Below, piece after piece: positions 1 through 12,800 of a DNA stretch of 64,000 bases. Source of the stretch: Lunularia cruciata (taxonomy: Eukaryota > Streptophyta > Marchantiopsida > Lunulariales > Lunulariaceae); assembly GCA_948567375.1 (NCBI GenBank), contig OX419757.1, forward strand, positions 14,522,974 through 14,586,973, read 5' to 3'. The notes under the pieces were generated by a model. It searched no databases, was not told the origin of the DNA, and saw only the letters and a list, made by a program, of their open reading frames with translations. The position numbers and the translations under genes are program-made. Positions within the stretch are counted from its first letter, which is position 1, and the number at the start of each line of letters is the position of its first letter.

Positions 1-3000
1 GCATAAAGCTACAGGCTTCCGTAACATCTAAAGGGCAATGCCATAAGCTATTAGTATTTGTGTGTAGAAAGAAATTAATCTGGGAATATTTAATGTTGAA
101 GAAAGTTTAAACTTAAACTTTTCAAAATCTCATGATTTCACTTAAAACCTTGTTCTGATTGTTGAAACAAATCACACTTTGCAGTGTAAAGTAGAGTACA
201 ACTTTTAAATGCTAAAACTGTTCTGCTAGCAAATTAAACAATCAAGTGAATGACCAGCAATGTTTCTATGTGTTGATTATAGATACATACGTCATCCTTA
301 TCTAAAATAGTTACATTACAAGAAAGTTTGTAAGAAGAAGAGTTCTGCAGAGTATTGGACTTGGTGCATGAGATTTCTCGTCGTAGGTTAATCATCTAAA
401 TGAGAAGATGGCGACCATAAGACCATTGGAGAAGATACTGACTTATAGAGGCGTTGAAGTATTCAGCTCCCTAAGAAGGCGTTATCACGCCTGATTTTCC
501 ACTTGAAAGTCTTCAATGTCATTCGTGTTCTCTCAAGAGAAGAATGAAAAAGATAGGTAATAGGTGGTCCGTGGATTGCATGATCCTGAGCGTATACTTG
601 TATGATTGGCCCAGTGAGATTTGGCTTTTGCCACAACTCAACTAGTGTAGGTGATTCAGCTGGTTCATCATCTGAAAACAATCTTCTAAGATGGAACTAG
701 ATGCTAGACACCAATCGAGCTGAATGATGGGTAGATCATCAGCCTTCCTCCTGAACATTCTGAACATTCCTCATCATTTGAGGAACTCTGGCTAGTGCAA
801 TCGGAGATAAGTCGACAGCTACCTGAGAGAGAATGCTCACAGTGTAAGATAGATGAATTAATTCCAACACTTATCTTGTGACAATACCTTTCTTCTACGT
901 CACACCAGCTACAGTATCCATCTTTACAACATGCCTACCCCTAGTTGACATCTATCACTACCTAGCAAAAGGTGGGGAGCAGAAGAGAAACACGAGTACA
1001 CCTCTCTTGTTCAAAGTCTATAAGTGCGTAGGAGAAGTTCCATGTAGTGGAATTATTGACATGCAATGCAATGAGTGAGGGTATATCGATAATACAAGGG
1101 AAGACGGGTTGTTGAGTTTGTCTGCCTTTTTTAGCATTGAGCACGACCAGCAATGGTCGCCTGTGGTAGACCAAATAAATTTGGATGAAATAAGGCAGAC
1201 AGTTGGTTACTCCACGACTTAGAGAGAAAAGAACAAAATTCTTCTGGATTCTCGACGTCAGAGAGGACAAAGGATATTTTGTCCTTCTTCTCCTACAGCT
1301 GAGTGTGTAGAACAAAGTACTCGAGCCGGGTTTAGGGTCACTGTGAGTGTGTTTGTCTGTAACGAAGTTTCTTCTCAATTATAGGGTGGACTAGGAGACA
1401 GGCGAGGGAAGCGTCGGGTATAAGCAAGTCTTCATCAGCCATCTACGAGGAAAAAGGTTGCGAAGGCATTGTGTACCCAGGACTCGGAGATCGACGACAG
1501 TCCAAGATGAAAGTTAAGAAGGGAAGAGGAGAAATGCTCCACCTGAGAGGATGATCGTGCGTCCTTAACTAAGGGAGTGAGGGACAATCTGAAGTCTTAA
1601 TAAAGCAGAATGGGATCACGTACTTGGCCACCAAACTGTGTCATTTACCACGTATGGCAAAACACTATCTCGGTTTGCAACGTCAGAATGGTCACGGGAT
1701 CAGAATTCCAGTACCGGTACCGTGAAGTAGGTACCCGGTAAGGAAGTCCGACACCATGTGTGAGGCTCATGGGGTGCTACTTCGTCCTACGACGTCATGA
1801 ACTGGCTGGCACAAGGATAGGCAATCTTGGTAAGGCAAGACTTTTACCCGCATCGGGGACATCGATCCGCGATCTGACCACGGTACAGTGCATATAGGGT
1901 CATGCATGAGCTAGAGGCCGAGTTGGTGGTCCGCATTTGGACCAATGAGGGTCTGTAAAGCTCGCGACCTTTATTGATGTCAGAGGTAGTCAAGACAGAG
2001 TTCGCGACGTCACACGGAAGTACCGAGGCGAAACCTGGTTCGTAGGGAGTGCGTTCTGCAACATGTAAAAAAAAGGAAGAAACGAACATGGGCGCAGTGT
2101 GGGAAGGCGGGGGACGGACAGAAGGTGCTGGGAGTGTGGGCTGCGTGGAAAAGAGAGAGAGAAGGTCGGTCTTGTCGAGAGGATGAAGAAGTAGAAGGTA
2201 GCAGCTGCTACGGTACTTGTGTAGTGGGATGGGATGACAGCAATCGCACGTGAAAAGAGTGAATGTGCCCAGCAGCGGAAACAGCAGCAGAGTAAGCCTG
2301 AAAGAAACGACGAATGTAGAAGAAACTAGCTCTCGGGGGAGATATTTTCGTGCGTCTATCTATCATCGGATGGGGAACAAAATTGGGGGGATTTTGATAA
2401 AGAATGGTGTGATTGGGAGAGGGCTACGAAAGACGAAAGAGAGAGAGAGAGAGAAGAGAGAGAGGAATTGTTGTGTTCCCAAGAGGACGGGTGGCGACAA
2501 CCTGATGCTGTGCTTTGTACGAGTCCTAGTGGATGGTGGTCCCCAGCTGTAGCCTGCGACTATACCCTGCCCCGGCCCCGGCCTCCTTTGTGTTCTCCAT
2601 CGACTACCCGTTCGAACAAACTTTCTCATCTCAAGAGACAGCGACGCAGATAGGAGAGATCGTTGACTAGTGCCAAATGAGTTGATGGAGGCGGGTTTAC
2701 TGAGACTATGACTGTTGAGTTCACGAGGTTGAGGGTGCAGGGAAGGGGCTGATGATGATCAGTCGATACGGAATCATAAACTTTATTTGTTGTTGTAGCG
2801 ATCTTCTGTTGGTTGAAACCTGAGATCTGCAATGGCTATGATTTCAAAGGTGCCTGGGGTCGAAAGCAAGAGGCTTTTGGAGGTTGGACTGAATCGAAAC
2901 AGATCTTTGTGATAAAACGACTCAGATAAATTTGACGCTTCGGCGACCGGACAGACTATTTGTACAAACGAAATACGTAATGATGGGCTGTAAACGTAGG

Positions 3001-3405
3001 GACAAGAAGCGCTGGAAGGTAATGGCTTACTCGTGACTACGAGCAAAGCTGCGGGGACCCGATTCCAAGATCGACAAGGAACAATTTGGTCTCTCTGGCC
3101 GAGGGAACCACAAATGCGAAAGACTCAGCTTCATGAGCATAGCAAGGTGGTTTAGAGTAGTAAGATGAGAACACTTCTGGATCAAATTTGATCAGTGAAA
3201 CAGGGCAGGAGGACAGTGCGGTAGCAGTTTAGGAATCAATGTTTACGACGAACAACAGAATGAGGACAGAGGACAATGTAGAAGGTCAAAGAGCAGGGAG
3301 GCGAGGTAGAGAGTATGGGAGAGGGACGGAACTCCGGGGAAGACGCGGTTCTTAGTAGGGGAGCATTTTGAGGAAAACAGTAAGATAGACGCACAGATTA
3401 CGAAG
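1..3405. other. Upstream region of SPIKE1 gene; no gene recognised
   Basis: I found no convincing coding region on either strand. The open frames here are short, overlap each other on opposite strands and match no family I know. From about 1.4 to 3.4 kb the DNA is richer in G and in GA runs than the flanks, as expected of a promoter and transcribed 5' leader. Promoter elements and the transcription start cannot be fixed by eye. Confidence 0.5.
2434..2465 (+). repeat. GA microsatellite in probable 5' leader of SPIKE1
   Basis: A run of almost pure GA dinucleotides interrupted once by AAG. GA-rich tracts are common in plant 5' leaders and core promoters, and a similar purine-rich stretch precedes the other gene of this window. 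A regulatory role is inferred only from position. Confidence 0.6.
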
Positions 3406-3810
3406 GTGAGACCTGCCGGAGAAAATGGCCGTGCGTGATATAGGTTTCAAGCCAAGGCAGTTTTCCATATGCTAGTGGTGTCATTCAAGTTTCTTTCTCA
3501 ACCGGCAGCTGCTTGAACAAGACGTGACAGATGAAAGACTTGGTTCTCAACCTGGGTCAGGATGCCAAAGAATTGATCCAAGAAATGACACACACTTGCA
3601 GTTTGCTGCCCTTAACTAACATCACCAAAACATTTAGTCTGGTCCACGTAGAATGGCGTGGATTTGCTGCTGGAAACTTAATGTAGAGTTAACCTAGAAC
3701 CTCAGAAATGATCCGTGCATCACGGTGGTTGCTTCTCGCCGTCTGGCTTGTAGAATAAAAGAAAATCGTGATTATGAGGTTGAATGCTTGTCAGCTTAAC
3801 TTCCTTACAG
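3406..3810 (+). other. Possible intron in the 5' UTR of SPIKE1
   Basis: A strong acceptor with a pyrimidine-rich tract ending in TTACAG closes at 3810, only 48 bases before the SPIKE1 start codon. The best donor upstream is AAG|GTGAG with GT at 3406-3407. No open frame runs through the interval. The acceptor is convincing; the donor is one of several possible and needs transcript evidence. Confidence 0.4.
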
Positions 3811-3858
3811 TTGAATGGTCTTCAAGAAATAAGTTTTCGGGCCACCCTTGTGCAGACT

Positions 3859-6800
3859 ATGGCGGATCTAGTTACAACCGGTCATCGTTTCAGGCGCATC
3901 GGACATGCGAGTTCAATGAACGACATTGACCCAATGGTGAATCTTTTGCTCGATCTATCGTGTTATTCCGCTCAGCACGGTTCCTTTACGCTTGTTGTAC
4001 ACTCGTTCTTCATTTGTGAAGTACGGGTTTACTTCCTTTTGCTGATCTCACGTATGTGTACTAAATTCGACTGTTGCCCGCAATGCACTCATAGTATATG
4101 ATAATCATCACCACATATCTGCTCTTGATTTCCCTACACGTAGATCCGCGTTTGACTGAGGTCTTAACGCTGGTCCGCATCGAGAACGATGTTGGTTATA
4201 GGCGAACTTTGCTTAATGCTTTGAGATTACTTCCTTGGGAATTTGTCCTGCGACAACCAATATGTGTTCTGTTATGTTTCCGTCTGACATTAGCTAATGT
4301 TCATATGAAATATTTTAGAGTTCTCTCTCCTTGTTCTAGTGAGAAGGTGTCGTCTCTTCAATGTTTTGGACACACGCCAGTGACTTACAACAACGTGCTC
4401 CTTCCGTGCAGTTGCATGGCAACTTGGAACAGTGGCCACATATAAAAGAGCTTGTTCTCATTCATAAGGCAGAGTGGGTGAAGGATGAAAGCAAGTACGG
4501 CCATTATGAGAGTGTTCCACACCCTTCTTTTGAGCAACCGACCTTTGAGGGGCCTGACACGGATATTGAGACAGGTAAGACAATCTGTCAAATGATTTGG
4601 CGTTCTTACGATTCAGGAGAGCATAGTCAAGCTTGGCTAAATCAAATCTTCTTTACGTTTCAGAGCATCGGTTAGCAAACGGACGACGGGGTCGAACTGC
4701 AGATGTTACAGATGAAGACGATCCCAGCACTTCTGGCAGACTCTCCGTTGCAAGTGAATATGAAGGCTCCCACGAGAAGAAGCTGCCAAAGGTATGCTGT
4801 CATGGATTAGTCTGCCCGTGTAGAAGATGTTCTTTGCCAATCTGTGAAGGAGGTGTTACGTTCTTAGCCACTGATTGGCGCTCTTCACTTGAGGACCTGG
4901 CTGCAGCGAGCTGTCGTAAGGGGCCACCAAAAGGATGAGAACATCTCATAAAGTGGAGTTTCTGGAATGTGCAAGACACTAGTAGCGTATGGTTTTAAGG
5001 GCTTGGAGATTTCATTGACGATAGATATGAATTCACCTTTACACGTCTTGAGCATTGGTTTGAGAGGTTTGCTCTGTTTTGCAGCATTTTGGTCCAGCCC
5101 CTTTACCGGCTTACGATCCCGTGTTTAATTGGGAGGCTGAAAGGGGTATTATTTACGGGCAAAGACAACCCGTTCTACCGGCGGCCCTTTCTTCGAGGTA
5201 AAGCCAGCGGCCAGTCCTTTGGAAGAACGTTCTTTCTCGTAGTCTCAGAGGAGCCATCCTATTTTCAAACTTTGATTCTTAAGACGAAGTAAGAGCTTTG
5301 GTTTCTGCTGTGTCATTTATTTTTCACGCACACATTGCTCTGCCCAACTATGGACCTTGTGGAAGTACACTGTCAATGACAATTTTTTTTTTCAAAACTG
5401 TTCTTGGAGAACTTTGCAGTGGGCTGAAACTATCCGTGAAAGTCCTTTCATTAAACTTTCACGCTGGACTCGTTGGTGAGTTTGTTCACAACCACTAGAG
5501 GCTATATCTTTTATGAAAGTGGACAGGTACAAGGATCAGTTAGGACTGCTGCGGAAATTACGGTTAGGTCAAGCTACTATTTTACATGGAAATCCATAGT
5601 GGACATGATACAAAGGACTGCAATCCAGGCTAGCCAGCTATCAGAAAATTCTAGTTAAGTACTCAGTGAGAACGTCTGGAGAAGTTCCAACGTTGTTCGT
5701 TACGTCTGGGGAATAGCATCATTAGGTATCAATTTATGATCGTTGAATCCGCAATGTCACAAGAATGCTATTCAGTCTCTAATTTCTTATTTGATGCTGG
5801 TAGCTGCTGCGTATTGTACGAGTCAATGACCCTTGTGTCAATGTAATTTCAAGCAGAACCTATCTATGGAACTTTATGCTTGTATCATAGAGAAAGAAGG
5901 GAAAAGCTGTCTGAAGATTTTTATTTCCAATTCAGTCCCAATGACTTCCAAGAGGTAAATCCATTGTAGACCATATACTTGTGAACGCGTAGAATTTCAT
6001 AGACAGTTAATCGCCCCGTAATGTCTTTACTAATCTTCTTGTCTGAAGGTCGGTAGACGCAGAGAGTAAGCGTTATGGTTCTAAGCTTCCTGGAATAGTT
6101 CATCGGTCTTTACTCTCGACAGAGGTCAACATGATCATGACAAGTCGACCTGATGTGAATTGCAGCCAGGAGCAGCCTCCTACAGACGAGCAATTTTTTC
6201 TCTGGATGCCCCAACTGCTGCTGTCTGTTTGCTAATTCAGCTTGAGAAACATGCGACCGAAGAAGGTGGCGTAACACCTTCTGTCTATTCTCGCAAAGAA
6301 CCGGTAAGCGATGCAGCTCTTGGCATATTCTCGTCTGAGAGATTGTGGTTATCGTCAGGCCTGATTCTCTTTTGTCTTCTTATGAACTGCTAGTACCAGG
6401 GTCTGTACATTAACTATTTTCTTTCCCAGCAATCTGGTCATGTTCTAGCTTTTCTTAGTTCCCCCTTATCATTGTTAGTATCTGTGAGGAATGTTGGTTG
6501 GTTTCGTCTCTGTAGATGTAATAATGCTGCTGTATCTCCAGTGTTGTCGGTTGCTGTACACTACATTGAACGTATCAAATTGGAGCCATGTTTCCGAGTT
6601 AGTTACCTTGAATTTGAAGCAACCTTTCACAGCGTAGGTTTCATATTGTGTGTGCAATCGTTAAAATCAGTTCTTGTACCAAAGTGTGGTGATGAGCTTA
6701 TTTGACCATTATGTGCAGGTTCATTTGACTGAACGGGAGAAACAAAAGCTTCAAGTATGGGCTAGGGTCATGCCTTACAGAGAGCCATTTGCCTGGGCAG

Positions 6801-9800
6801 CTGTTCCGCTTTTCGACACGACCATGTCTGGAGTAGGTGGTTTTCCTTCTCCGAGCAGCCCCCTTCCTCCTGGACTGTTGAGTACGAGCTTGATTGATGG
6901 TGTGGACTTGGACAGTGGCAGATCCGAAAAGCATGAAGGTTGTGTTCCTGTGTTAGTGGACATCCCAGGATTAAATCGGGTCAAAGAATGCTACAGTGAG
7001 GAGTCCTTACAGGTTGGATTCATTTGAGAAGTTCATTGTCCATCTTCCTATTCAGCTTTACTTATCTTCCCTTGCTGTGCAAATTTTGCTTTGTTGACCT
7101 GGACGTGCGCCTCACACAGCAGTAAAGAAAACATCCGGATCGTGTTCCGCTTCGTGTTCTTGTTTCCTGCAAAGTCAGCCTATCTCCACATAATTCCAAT
7201 TTGGCAAAACAGCAATGTTCTGTCAAAACCTGAACCTCGAAGGTTTACTGGCAGGACCCAAAGCGGAAAGTGCACAAGCCAGTGAAAGCAACGATGCGTC
7301 TGGAAGTGGAGAGGATTCTTCCTGAAGATAATGAGCTGGACACCTTCTCAGAGAGTAGTAGTATCAGCAATGGATCTGGAGACGGTGACGGACGCCTTGG
7401 AGACACTTCGCTGAGAAGCATTGGAAAGTCGGGAAGAGCGTTGTACAACGGACGACCAAAGTGGAGTTCTTCTGATCGTAATGACAGTGGAAAACATAAG
7501 TTCAGCAGTTTCTCAAGCGCAAACAGTCCTGATCATCAACCTTCAGATGTACGGATTTCAGCTTAGTATGCCAAAGTAGCACGGAGGCCATTTTAGCACA
7601 ATAAGGCGGCACTCATAAAGACCGTAATACTGCGGCTTTTATTTTATTTATTTGTTTTTTCGAGCCCATTTGTTCTACAGGTTTTTGGGTCGTGTGGTTA
7701 ACTACAACTTTAAGGTTGTGGTCAATCTTGTTTACGGAGGTCTGCTATTTCTTTCAACTTCCCCTGTGAGTCTTGACTGTGAATGACGTTATTTAGCTTC
7801 TGCTCCCTCCTAAAATTGTTACCCAAATCGCTTTGCAGTTTCGGGCATTGGAGTTTCGTACCTTAACGAAAAACGAGCCTTTCAATCAGCTTTTGCACAG
7901 TCTCTACGTGTACCCACTGGCTGTCACTATGAGCAAGAAGCGCAACCTTTTTATTCGTGTGGAACTCCGGAAGGATGACGTTGATATACGCAATCCCGCT
8001 TTGGAAGTATGAACACATGTACTCGTTATTCCTGATGAGAGACCACGTGCTTTTATCGATGGCTTAGTATGTCCGGATCTTACTAGGCTGAATTTTCTTC
8101 TTACAGGAGTATTAAGGCACTGAGTGTGAGACAGTTGAACTTAGACGAAAAATGGGAGTAACTCGTCATCTATAAACTTAGACTGTAACTCGTCGTCTTC
8201 ATTGTCCTGGCGTGGATGTGTACTGAAATAAGTTGTCACACAGTGGAGCTTGATGTTCTGAATGTACCGAATTGACTCTGTTTCTTGGCTATCATATTCC
8301 CAGGCAGTCTACTCTCGAGACGGCAGCAATCGGATACAGAAGTTTGCACATTCTCAAATAGCTGTAAACGCACGTACAGCTCATTATCATGATGAGTTCA
8401 AACTACGTCTCCCCGCCGTTCTCACTCCTCACCATCACCTTGTCTTCACCTTTTTCCATGTGGATCTTCAAATGAAGCTCGAGGCACCGAAGCCAGTAAG
8501 TATTTTCATCATGCGTTTGTTTGGTGATGGAATTCCCTTACTGAGTTTCTGATGAGGCACTAATCTGTGAACGAGTGTTAGTTGAGTGTGACCCTCCTTA
8601 GGAAGATTTCGTCTATTGTTTTAAAACTTCTAAACGCCCAAACGCCCAAACGCCATGAAAGCATCTGAAGCTTTAGTTTTGGAGGAAATATTTGTATCAT
8701 GTGATTACTCTGACTTCTATCGTTTGTGGTGGTCGCGTAGAGCGAGGAGAACAAATCACGTTTAGTTGCACGATAGTTTGTCGAGTAATTGTTTCAAATG
8801 ATGACAGTCTTTTCGTTGACCAGCAGTGGTCATAGACACATGACCTTGTGTAATCAAATACAGCAAATAGTAACTGATGCGTATTTTGAAATTGTATTTT
8901 GTCTATTTTCCAGGTAGTTATGGGCTATTCTGTTCTTCCTCTTTCGGCAGGAGCGCAGTATGTTTTTACATCTTTGACCTTCGAACTATGTTTCATTATG
9001 TTAGACTTCATAGACGTCATGAAGTCAGTGAGCTTTGTTGCTGATTAAGGAAACTTATTTGCTAGCAATATATTTGTCCATGAGAGTCTATCTGCGCGCG
9101 AGGTCATATATGTAATTTACAGCAAAGGCAGAAAGTGTTACTACTTGATGTCAACTTTGTGTGATATTAACGACGTAGAGTTATGTGTTTCAGCACTACA
9201 CCTCAACTTGTTATCAGGTCCATCTCCGTATTTCAAACTCATATCCTCCATGCATACGATGACCTTAGTCTACATATGGTATTGCTCTAAAATGATGCAG
9301 AGTTCTGAGGTCAGATGGCAGCCTGCCTATCATGAAAGAATTGCTTCCTCACTATCTGCAAGATGCTGTGAAGGTAACGTTGCTCATGCTGTTATGGAAG
9401 CATTGAAGCACTAGCATTCTTAGCTACTTTTGGATTCGTCTAACTTTGCACTAAAATTTAAGAGCATGTAAGCCACGAGCATGGGTGTTTCATCAAACTT
9501 ATATCCTGGCTCCCATGATGGGTGGTGCAGGAGAGGATGGAGTACCTCGAAGACGGAAGGAGTGTGTTCAGATTGCGTTTGCGTCTATGCTCGTCACTGT
9601 ACCCCATTAATGAACGAATTCGTGACTTCTTCACAGAGTATGATCGTCACATTCTCCGGACTAGCCCCCCTTGGGGATCTGAACTTCTCGAGGTATGGGT
9701 TAATATAGCTCAGAAGATGTGATGAATTTAATCGGAGGACTTTTGAAAGAGTTTACTCTTCTGTTTTGCATATCACGGCTACGGTGTTTTGTTAGGTAGT

Positions 9801-12800
9801 TTAAGAGATGATTCTATTTCCTGGCTGCAAAGAGGCCTTCTATATTGTATTGGACCTAACCAAGTATACACTGATTCTTTGTATCACGAACTAATGTGAT
9901 TCAGGCCATTAATAGCTTGAAGAACGTTGATCCAACTGCAATGCTGCAATTTCTACAACCGGTCCTGAATATGCTTCTCCGGATGATTGGTGATGGCAGC
10001 GAAACTTTACAGGTTGACCTGTCGTTACTTTATGTTTTGATTTAAGTGTAAGATACTTTCAGCTGAGGTAGTGAATGCAGAAAGAACTGAAGCACTAGTT
10101 GTAGGCATCTTCTAGATATAGCTGTCCTTGGTCTCTCCATGTTTTGTCCCGTCACAAACACTGCCAAAAGAGAGCACAAGGCTACAGGGCTCTAGTGGGA
10201 AGAAAACCTTTGACATGCGAACTTAAGTAATGCTTACAGACTTAATTACCTTCCTTGTTGCCCTTACAGGTTGCATCATTCCGGGCAATGGTCAACATTT
10301 TAATTCGGTAATCCGCAATACCATTTGCTATCGTAGAAGAGTTAGTCTGCTCGCATATTCTTCTCAAGTTGACTGCCGACAGTAGTGGTTATCATCCCAA
10401 CGTAGTTCGGTATATTGAATTCTAGCATACGAACTAGCATTGAAGGCACGATGTAAAATGTGGCTTTCTTATCACGACCACCTATCCCTTTCATTATTAT
10501 TAGGACAAGGACAAGACCGTTGCATTCAGTGGTGACTCTGACCTTCCTTCGAATATTTTTCGTCAAGTTCCTCTCAGTACTCCTTTTGCTCGGTCGCAAA
10601 CATACATGGTGGGAATTCTCTCACGATTCTGAGGTAAATTTTGTATGATGATATCGTGGGTACAGGGTTCAGCAGGAGTCATCTGAAGGAGCTGAGAGAA
10701 ACCCCTTTCTTGTTCAGTACGTGGATTATTCTTTCGATGACTTGGGTGGTCTTCAAGAGCCAGTATATCCTGGACTTTGCAATGTATGGAGAAGTTTGGC
10801 GCGAAGCAAGGTAGTTCACAGAACTTACTACTCTAGGTGCAATCTGGTGACATCGCAGTGCAGGGGAATTTCTGCTTACAAGCACATACTGGCTTCAAGT
10901 CGGCCACTGTTAGGACGGCAGTTGATGCAACATTTGTGACATGAACGTGCTAATGTTTCTCCCTTGCTCCTTAAACTTTCGCAGCTTGTTGAAGATAAGC
11001 TAAGACTGGTTGCATGAATTGGGGGTCCGCACGTTTCTCATAATATGTTTGTTATTGACAACAGGCAAAGGGGTACAGGGTGGGACCTGTATACGACGAT
11101 GTCCTGTCAATGGCATGGGTGTTTCTGGAGTTGATTGTCAAGTCCATGGCTCTTGAGCAATCTCGAGTTTTCTCCGATACCCTGCACTTAGGTTTGTTCG
11201 TTTTCCACTTTGTCTCTCCGTTGTTGGCTAGTTCGAAAAGGTTAAGTAGAGTGGTGCTATACAGATGAAAGTTAGTGCATAGACCACCGTCAGTATCACA
11301 CACGCTGAATATCCTGCGTTCCACCTGCCAGTCGTGAACAAACTTTCGGAAAGTTCATATCTTTAAGAATTTCATTGAAGACCGGTCCGTGAAGCTACAC
11401 CTTGACATAATCTTACCTCCTACTATTTCCATCTCACAGGTGAGGATTTGCCACCGATGCAGCTAAAGGAGGGAGTCTTCAGATGTATATGGCAATTATA
11501 TGACTGTCTCTTGACAGAAGTACATGAGCGCTGCAAAAAGGGTCTTACTTTGGCCAAACGCTTGAATAGTAGTCTGGCCTTCTTCTGCTACGACCTCCTC
11601 TCGGTCATTGAACCCCGTCAAGTATTTGAGCTGGTTAGTTTTGTGGCCTGAAATTTGTACCAGGTGGCGAAGTCATTTTTTGCTTCAACCACGTGGGCTG
11701 CATTTTGTGCCTTCACCAGTTTGATACTTCATCTTCTGGAAGTTAACTTGTGATAGTAATTTAACTTTTTGGTAAGCAGTCGAAAAGAGGTTGGTATATA
11801 CCATGAATCAAAGGATACTTGGTGCTGTCAGACCAAGGGCTTGTAAGTGCCTACCGGGTTCGTTAAACTTCATCTTAGTTCTTTGGATTCATTTAATTAT
11901 CTATAACTTACATGACGAACGTCTGTTGGCAGGTTGCTCTTTACTTCGACAAATTTACTGGCGTTTGTCAACCTGTGCTGCACGAGTGTAAGCTCACGTT
12001 TCTACGAATTATATGCGACCATGACTTGTTTGTGGAAATGCCTGGGCGTGATCCCTCAGAAAGGTACCATCAACTCTTTCCAGCCGTCAGCTTCGTAGAG
12101 CACACATGCTAAATTGCATATTAACTCAGTGCATCCCATATCCTGAAGATCTTTCGACAATCCCATTTATGCCAATCGTGTTATGTATCTGGCTTCTTAC
12201 ACATTTGGAGTTAACGGTTTCTGGCAGGAATTACTTGGCGACGGTTTTGATGCAGGAGCTTTTTCTTACTTGGGATCATGAAGATTTGGCACAGAGGGCA
12301 AAGGTAGCGTTTTCTACCATAACTTATTCTTGGGTCGACTTTAAATGTCGCCGCTACTCAACACGGTTACGAAATAGTTTTAAGTCTTAGCTAGCTTCAC
12401 AGCACAGATTCTAGGAAATAATTTCAAAATTAGATATGGAAGTAATTCTGGTACAAAATGGTAACCCTTTTTTCTCTTTCAAAGGAGCTGTTATCTGGAA
12501 TATTCTGCAAGCTGAGAATTAAGGACTGGGAGGTATTAGTCCCCATGAGATTCTTACAAAAGTATGTAAAGTATAAAGAAAATAACTTCTAACGGCTTCT
12601 GCTCCTATTTCTCAAATATAACTTTGTCACTGCAAAGGAGATTCAACCTGCCATTCTTCTAAACTAAAGCGAGGCACTGATCATCAAATTCTGTATTGAA
12701 GGCTGCAAGAATTTTGGTTGTACTCATGTGCAAACATGATTATGATGCTCGTTACCAAAAGCCGGAGGACAAGTTGTATATTGCCCAGCTATATTTTCCT

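Noticed and set aside
463-681. Open frame of 72 codons on the minus strand near the window start
   Set aside because: No family motif, no start context and no splice partners; length is within chance.
962-1378. Open frame of 138 codons on the minus strand
   Set aside because: Basic and Ser/Thr-rich without a recognisable domain; overlaps open frames on the other strand in the SPIKE1 upstream region.
8632-8656. AAACGCCC repeat in SPIKE1 intron 11 as a telomere-like or CRISPR-like repeat
   Set aside because: Only three short units in an intron; simple slippage repeat.
12484-12531. Extra SPIKE1 exon in intron 21 (GGAGCTGTTATCTGG region)
   Set aside because: It would add residues without family counterpart; exons 21 and 22 already join in phase with the conserved RAK|AARILV junction.
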